Notes under the pieces: generated by a model | What the model was told of the DNA's origin: nothing | The model's input: the letters and a program-made list of their open reading frames with translations, nothing else | Database searches by the model: none | Translations under genes and position numbers: made by a program | Assembly (NCBI GenBank): GCA_010405405.1 | Contig: MU004234.1 | Coordinates: forward strand, 1,073,563-1,137,562 | DNA: 64,000 nt | From: Microthyrium microscopicum | Lineage: Eukaryota; Ascomycota; Dothideomycetes; Microthyriales; Microthyriaceae | Direction of reading: 5' to 3' | In this document: piece after piece, positions 56,501 to 64,000 of the stretch | Layout: each line of letters begins with the position of its first letter | Numbering within the stretch: position 1 is the first letter of the stretch

Positions 56501-59500
56501 TTTATAATATTTTAAGTTTTATCTAAGGATAGTTAGTACTTAGGTTTCTTCTATTATAGATAGAGTAATAGCTTCCTTTAGCTTTAATATAGCCTTATCT
56601 TAGGAAGAAGTTAGTATATTGTTTAATAGGATTATAGTATAGTAAGATATATCACGTATATATCTAAGATAGTAAAGAAATTAATAGAGACGTAGACTAG
56701 TTCTAAGGAAGTAGTTCTTAACTTTTTACTTTAGTATTAGCTATAGTATTTAAAGTAATAAGGATATTAATATTAGTCTAGGTTAGTAGGGTATAGTAGG
56801 AAGTTTATTAACTATTTAGTTTAGTAGTAGTTATAACTACTATTAGGTAGTAGTTAACATCTTAGAGAGTTTTTAATTAGCTACTATTACCTATTATTAT
56901 TAGGATAAGAATAATAGCTTCGCTATATAGGAACCTAAGGGGAGTAATTATTAAGGAAAAGGAAAAGGAAAAAGAAGTAGTATATATCTATAAATAGTAA
57001 TAATATATTATGCTCTTAATAGTCTAGTAAGCTTTTAGAGTTTAGTAATCCTATTAAGAAGTATATGCCTATTACTATATTTAGGACCTCTAAGACTTAT
57101 AACAAGTAGATTTGCTTTATTTGCTCTAGTAATATTATAAGCGTAGTTAAATTGCTCTCTTCGTTTAATAGATTATTTTAAAGTATTCCTATTACTCCTT
57201 CTATATAATCTACTAGGTAATTGCGTAGTAGGTATTAATAGCGCTATATATTGTACCTTACGTTAGCTATTAACGCTAACTTAGTAGGATTAATTACTTA
57301 GGTATTAAAGTTATTAATTTATAGGTAGATAGTATAGCTAGCGCGCTATACTAGTTATTAATGCTAGTTCTATTAGGTTAATTAGCTATATATTAGCTTT
57401 ATTATAGGGTAAGTAAATAGCGTGGCTAGCACGTTATAGTAGTTATTAATACTATTTCTATAGGGTTAATTAGCTATATCTTAACTCTATTATAGAGTAG
57501 GTAAAGAGTATAATTAGGTATTTTTAGTTCTATTAATTATTAAGGTTATTCTACTAGCCTCTATACTAATTCTTTTAACTTCTTACTATATAAATATTTA
57601 GTAGAAAGCTATAATAGCTAGAAGTAGCAAGAAGAGTACTATTAAAAAAGTAAATATAGTAAAGTTTAAGAGTATTCTAAGTATTACTTAAGAAGAAAAG
57701 AGGATAAGTAAAAAGAGTAATATAAGTAAAGTAAATAGAATATTATAACTAAATAACGTACTTATTAGCTTGCTTATCCTCTTTATTTAGTAAGATTTTT
57801 ATCTTCCTAATATTTAGGTACTATATATTAGCGTAATTTAGACTATAACTACTAATTACCCTATATATTGCTCTTAACTTAGTAGTAGTTCTCTCTAATT
57901 ACTAAAGAGTCGTTAGTAACGTTTATATATATATATTACTAAGAAAGGAAGCTATAGTAGCATATAGGCAGATAGTAGAGTAGATCTAGTAGGCCTATTA
58001 GACGTTAGACGTTTACTTCTTACTAAGGTTATTATTAAAGTAAGATACTAGCTAGCTCTCTTAGGTATTACTATCTCTAAATAACTAATAGGTAGTTTTA
58101 AGGTTTGTTATTTCTTGTAATAGATAGACCTAGAAGGCATATATACTAATTAAGGCACTTATTTAAAGACTACCTACGTAGTAAGGTAATAACTCTAGAA
58201 CCTTACTAAAGTAGAGTTTAATAAGTATACTATTTATATATTTGTAATTAATTAGTAAGAAAGAGCGTACGTAGGTCTAAATCTAGGCTATTAATATAAC
58301 TATTTATATTAATTAATAAATAGGGAAAGAAACTAACTAGTAAATTTTTATATAGATTTAAACTCTAGCAATACTAGATCTAGTAGCTATAGCTTATATA
58401 TTACTTTATAGTATAATATAAGTAAAGAATTAGGGAAGGTTTAATAGCTATAGTTTCCTTTATATCTAATAGAATATTTGTAACTTATATAAGGTTATAG
58501 TATTACTAGCTACTTTGATTGCTATAATTACTAGGGAATTAGGTAGTATATACCTACTATAGAAAGGAAGAGGTAATTATAGTAATTTATATATTCTCTC
58601 ATACTACTATTTATATAGAATATTCTTTGCCTACCTCTTAAGTAGACTTGCTCCTTATAGCGATTATAGTTTAGATAAAGTTAAGAAAGGATAGGGCTAT
58701 AGTAAGGATCTATACTTAAGATATATATATAATCCTCTTAACGTAGATATATTATCTACCTTTATAAGTCTCTTTAAGAGGATTAACCTATATAAGAGTA
58801 CCTTTAGCCTTAGATGCGTTTTCTACCTTATCTTAGTTTATTTAGAAGTACTTCCTAGAGAAGAAATAGAGGTAGAAGATATATTTATAAGCTTAGAGGC
58901 AACGTATTTAGTATAAGCATTAATAATAGAACTACTAGATACTTTAGCTTACTCTATATAGGAAGAATTATAATAGTAGCCTACCTAGATAGAACGTTAA
59001 TCTACCTTCTATAAAATTATAGTTAGTACAAATTCTTTAAAGTAGTATGTATAATCTTAACGTTTTTTTATACTTATTCTATATACTTCTTAATATTACT
59101 TATATTTTACTTCTTCTATTACTCTAGTATTTACTATCGCTTCCTACCTACGTGTATTACTATTACCCTCTAGTTAGATTACGTTAATTAAAGCTAAAGT
59201 CCTAGTTTAAGTATATCCTATGCTCTACTTTTATATTATTATATAACGTATAATCTACGTTAAGCGAAAAGATAATAGAGCTAATATTAGATAGTAACTA
59301 TCTTTTTTATAGATAGTTTTAATATATTATATAAGATATAAATAGGGAAAGGACTAATGCTAGAGCAATAGAGGTTATAGAGAAGTATAGAATAAATATA
59401 GATTATAATATAAATATACGTTAAGTACTTAGGATTTTAGTAAGTACTTAGTAAGATTATATAATAGAGACTTCGCGCGTAATTTAGGTTTATCTTACCT

Positions 59501-60300
59501 AGTAGGAAATATTCTTTTTAAGGAGCTATTTCCTAGCGTTTAGAATGAATAGGAATTATAATTATAGGCTGTTAGTAATTATAGGTTGTTAGTAATTATA
59601 GATTATTATTATTAGTAGACTACTAGTTAGTTAGGTTAGTAGTAAGGTTAGTTTTATTTTTATCTAATATAATACAATCTAATATTAGAACTTATTAGAA
59701 GATCTTAGCTAATAAAATACTAAGAATAGTTCTTTACTTTAGTAGTATATAATATAGAGAGTTTAACTTACTCTCTTATAGAGTTTACTATAGAATATTA
59801 ACTTAATTAAGGTAAAACTACTTAATAATAACTAGAATAAATATAAGTAGGTATAAGCTAGCAAATAATTTAGTACGTATAATATTAGAGATTCTATTAT
59901 AATTATTTTATATATAGCTATCTAAGGCTTAAAGTTAGTAGAGAATAATAAAGCGATAAGAGAGATTTTAACTTATAGTTAAAGCGTTAGAGCTATTTCT
60001 TAATCTATGCCTAACTTATTATTATACTAGAAAAGAATATATTATTAAGCTAGTATTAGATATAGATATATATCTTATAGCTATATATTCTTCCTTAGGT
60101 TTTAGTTTTAGGCTTATTTACATAAGCTAAACAAGTTATAAATACTTATATATTACTTAGTCGTTGTAATATTTAGGTCTACTGTACTTTTAGCTTATTA
60201 ATCTTATTTTAACGATTAATTATTATATAACTAGCGTAGCTTATTAAGATAATTAAGGCTAATATTTAACTTACTAGCTTTAGTAGTTAAACGTTATATA

Positions 60301-60960
60301 GTTTATAAAGTTAGTATACTTAGTTAGGCTAGGAATAGTTTATTCTAAGCTTGTTATTCTTTCTTTAGTAGTAAAAGGTTACGAGCTTATAAAGTTAGTA
60401 TACTTAGCTAGACTAGGAATAGTTTGCTCTAAGCTTATTATTCTCACTTTAGTAGTAAAAAGTTATAAGCTTATAAAGTTAGTATACTTAGCTAGGCTAG
60501 GAATAGTTTACTTTAAGCTTATTATTCTCACTCTAGTAGTAGAAGGTTATAAGCTTATAACGTTAGTATACTTAGCTAGACTAGAAATAGTTTGCTTTAA
60601 GCTTATTATTCTCGCCCTAGTAGTAAAAAGTTATAAGCTTATAACGTTAGTATACTTAGCTAGGCTAGGAATAGTTTACTTTAAGCCTATTATTCTTACC
60701 TTAGTAGTAGAAGGTTGCGTAGCTAGTAAAGTCGCTATAGTTAGCTAGGTGGCTAGTATAATAGTAATAGTTTGTTCTAAGCCTATTACTCTTACTTTAG
60801 TAGTTAAACGTTGCGTTATTAGTAAAGCCTTAATAGATAGCTATCGCGTTGAAGTACTATAGCTATAGTTTGTTCTAAGCCTATTATTCTTACTCTAGTA
60901 GTTAAACGTTGCGTTATTAGTAAAGCCTTAATAGATAGCTATTACGTTAAAGTGCGTCGT
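60301..60960. repeat. 84-bp tandem repeat, 5 copies plus longer diverged units
   Basis: The word TTAGTATACTTAG occurs at 60311, 60395, 60479, 60563 and 60647, an exact 84-bp period equal to 28 codons. Each unit continues through GGAATAGTTT, AAGCTTATTATTCT and TAGTAGTA. After 60670 the same closing phrase recurs at 96- and 98-bp spacing (60672, 60768, 60866) with different middle parts. A period divisible by three with length jumps suggests an internal repeat of a once-coding region. Confidence 0.85.
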
Positions 60961-63329
60961 AAAGCTATTAGAAGTAGTAAATATAGCAAGTTTATACTAG
61001 TTGCTAGTTAGTAAGAATATATTAGCTATTACTATACTATTAGGAATAAAGGCCTAGTATATTATTAGTTATAAACTAATATAGTTAGCTAAGGAGGTAC
61101 TACTTATATTAAGACTTCTAACTACTTAAAGCCTATAGTTAGATAAGTTATAGTAGAGCTAGAAATAATATAGAATTAGTGTCTTTCTCTTATAGAGAGA
61201 GGTTAGAACTTTAATATTAGAAGTAATATTTAGAGCATTCTATAAAGGTTATCTTATATAGTAACCTTTAAGTTTAAAGACATCCTATTAGTTTATATCT
61301 TTAAATATCTTCTAATATCTTATTAGAATATAAAAGATTTATAATTAAATAGTAATAACTTTACTAGATTATACTTTTTTAACTTCTTAATATAAGTAAG
61401 ATATACTAATCTTTACTACTTTAATTGTTAGTACCTTGTCTAAATATAGTATACTATATTTAAGTAGCTCTAAGTTTCTTACTTAGACCTTAGTTATTAT
61501 AGTAGATTAAGGCATTAAGACTAGAGTTTACTAGATTATATTAAGTAGATATAACTTTAATTAGTCTATATACTATTATTGCTTTTAGTAGAAGTATGGC
61601 TACGTTTAAGTAGAGATATTTCTTAATAAAGTAGTAGATAATATATTTAAATTTTTAAGGTTTAAAAGGCTAAACTATTAGAAGTAATATTAAAGCCTAG
61701 AGTAACTCTATATCTAATAGAAGGAAGCTAATAAATCGTATATATTTAATTACTTAATCTTTTTAATGTTTAACTTCTTCTACTTCTTCTTCTTTAATAT
61801 ATATCTATATAGAATATTAGTAGAAGAGTTAATAAATAACTAATATACTTTACTAAATACTCCTATATTATAAGATAAGTTATTTTTATATCTTTTAGCC
61901 TTAATATTAAGCTTTATACCCTCTTTAATCTATTATAATAAGTTTAAAGACGTGCTAAAAGGTAGTATATTAACTCGTTATAATAATCTAGTATAGAGTA
62001 TGCGTATTTACTAAGTAAGTCATTAAAGTAGTATTTATGCTTTAGTACTTCCTTTAAGTGCTATAGGAAACCCTTTAGAACTTAATTATAGTATAGTCCT
62101 CTCGTAAAAGCTTTTGCTAGGTCTTAGAATAATATTTGTTAATAAGCTTAAAAGGTCGTTAATAGAGGCTATAAGCTCGTTAGGGATTTAACTAGGTATT
62201 AGTATAGCAATTAGAGTTAATAAGCTTATAAGAATATTGCCACAAGCTATTTATTATTTTGTCTTATGAATACTAGGGGCAGTCTTTATTAGTTATATTA
62301 TTTTAATATTAGAACTAAGGACTTATAGGTATCCTAAGGATATCTCTATACCTTAATCTACTTATAGGTATTATAAATAGTATTACGTTCTGGACGCTAT
62401 AATTTAAAGACTTTGTCTACGTATAAAGCACTTACTACGTTATAATATTATTAGCTATAGTTTTAAGAATAGCTACGCTAAAAGGGTTAGCGTCTAAAAA
62501 CTAATTCTATAATAGATTATAGAACTTCTTCTTGTAAACTAATAATAATAAATGTATCTTTAATTATTATTAGTAAGTTAAGGAATACGCCATAGTATAT
62601 ATGCTTTACTTTGCTATATCTAGGATTATTAAGGGAAAAAGAATAAGTATACTATTAGCTATTGCTTAGTTTATAGTATATAAGATTAAATAGGGCTTAG
62701 ATAGGCATACTATAGTAATTAAATTTAACTATAAAGATCTTATCTTTAGCTATTATAAGTAGTACTAGTTTAGTATAGAGACTTAATATTTCTAATTCTC
62801 TAGATTATAATAGCGTTAGTATATAGAAAAACTACGTTTAATATATTAGAAGGATAATACTTACTTTAAACTCTAAACTTTAAATATTATAATATTAATA
62901 TCTATTCCTAGAGAATTAGGGCTTGCTAGTTTATAAAATAGTATTATAATCTTGCGTTAAAGAATACTTAAATAAGAAGATATAGCTTTTAAGAAGTTTT
63001 ATACTATAGTTTAATATAAAGAAAAGATAGAAATAGATTTAGTATATAAGTATTTAACTACGTAAGTAATTTAGAATATAAGTTTTTAAAATAGAAAGAA
63101 ATATAGCTAACGAAAGAGCTAGTAAATAGTAATATAATTAATTATATAATCTACTATTATAACTCTAGGGAATAAGGATATTTAGGAAGAAATAAATAAT
63201 ACGCGCTACTAGGCTACTTATTATATTACTTAGACTTTAATAAAGATATACCTTTAAATATAGCGCTAAAGAAAAAAGGAGTCTTATTATCGTTAGATAC
63301 TTTACTATATTTCTTAAAGGACTATAATA

Positions 63330-63820
63330 AGGAAGTATTTAGTAGTAATACTATAAAAAATAAGCGTAAGTAAAGATAAGTAGTATACTATATCTCTTAA
63401 TAGTCTATAATAAAAAAGTATTTAGTAGTAGTACTAAGAAAAATAAGCGTAAGTAAGGGTAGATAGTATACTATATCTCTTAATAGTCTATAATAAAGAA
63501 ATATTTAGTAGTAGTACTAAGAAAAATAAGCGTAAATAAAGATAAATAATATACTATGTCTCTTAATATTTAAGAATAGAAAGATATTTAGTAGCGATCT
63601 AAAGGAAAAATAAGTACAAGTTATAGTATATAATATATAGTATCTCTTAATATTTAAGAGTAAGAAGATATTTAGTAGCAGTTTAAAGGAAAAATAAGTA
63701 TAAGTTATAGTATATAATATATAGTATTTCTTAATATTTAAGAGTAAGAAGATATTTAGTAGCGATCTAAAGGAAAAATAAGTATAAGTTATAGTATATA
63801 ATATATAGTGTTTCTTAATA
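63330..63820. repeat. 83/84-bp tandem repeat, about 6 copies
   Basis: TATTTAGTAG recurs at 63336, 63419, 63502, 63585, 63669 and 63753. The first three intervals are 83 bp and the last two are 84 bp. Each unit also contains AAAAATAAG and a closing TCTTAATA or TTTCTTAATA phrase. Early and late copies form two sub-families. No clear sequence match to the 84-bp array at 60.3 kb is seen despite the near-equal period. Confidence 0.85.
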
Positions 63821-64000
63821 GTTAATAAGTTAGTAATAACTTATAGTAAGTACTAAGAAATAGGAAATATACGTATTATTAGCTACTAAAATACTAGTTA
63901 ATAGCTTATAATAAGAGCTTTATTTAAGGTAATCTTTACTACGCTAGGGAGTATATATTTATAGTTAATATATTAGTTTACTATTAGGCATTAAGGAGGT

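Larger units (their letters stand above)
52470..64000. repeat. AT-rich RIP-degenerated repeat block (right)
   Basis: As in the left block, CA and TG are nearly absent, TA dominates and stops fill every frame, which indicates saturation RIP of repeated DNA. It runs off the window end, so at least 11.5 kb. Long stretches look like formerly coding DNA of transposable elements, but families could not be recognised by eye. Three tandem arrays inside it are listed separately. Confidence 0.85.

Noticed and set aside
60301-63820. Arrays of evenly spaced repeats that could suggest CRISPR
   Set aside because: The whole 83-84-bp unit is repeated with no unique spacers, the DNA is eukaryotic and RIP-mutated; these are satellites.

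Overview
The window looks like a chromosomal segment of a filamentous ascomycete (Pezizomycotina; class not determinable by eye). The signs are short GT-AG introns of 47-62 bp (one of 123 bp), a heterokaryon-incompatibility (HET) gene, fungal-specific families, and two AT-rich blocks with the signature of repeat-induced point mutation (RIP): CA/TG dinucleotides are almost absent, TA is hugely over-represented and no long reading frame survives.

Layout: (1) 1-6110, an AT-rich RIP-exhausted block with a 112-bp tandem repeat and AAACGTTT palindromes, closed by a ~150-bp foldback at 6118-6270. (2) 6271-52440, a gene island of normal composition with 16 supported protein genes. (3) 52470-64000, a second AT-rich RIP block with 20-bp, 84-bp and 83/84-bp tandem arrays. 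A small foldback at 52372-52423 sits just inside this edge and shares the CTTAGAC(T/C)CT motif with the one on the left.

Genes in order: Anp1/Mnn9-family mannosyltransferase (+); coiled-coil protein of unknown function (-); DNA ligase IV (-); multi-pass membrane protein of unknown function (+) converging on a HET-domain protein (-); mitochondrial IF3-like factor with two IF3-C-like segments (+); Pex24/Pex28-32-family peroxin with a dysferlin-like domain (+); Pom1-type DYRK kinase (+); histidine-phosphatase-fold protein (+); AAA ATPase with a 9-nt micro-exon (+); Ctr copper transporter (+); FAM32A-like protein (+); ESCRT-III Vps2 (-) divergent from mitofusin Fzo1 (+); GH76/Dcw1-type mannosidase (+); and a viperin-like (RSAD2-like) radical SAM enzyme (+).

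Most genes are housekeeping (Golgi mannosylation, wall assembly, NHEJ, peroxisome and mitochondrial morphology, ESCRT, copper uptake, polarity) and do not form one pathway. Two belong to self/non-self or antiviral biology: the HET gene and the viperin-like gene. The viperin-like gene lies closest to the right RIP block, about 2.5 kb away, and is the most noteworthy gene here. A small inverted-repeat element (MITE-like, 221 bp, 5-bp target duplication) sits in the shared VPS2/FZO1 promoter, with partial relatives near 32.9 kb and 15.3 kb. No rRNA, tRNA or CRISPR array was recognised. All intron positions are read by eye from splice consensus and frame continuity.
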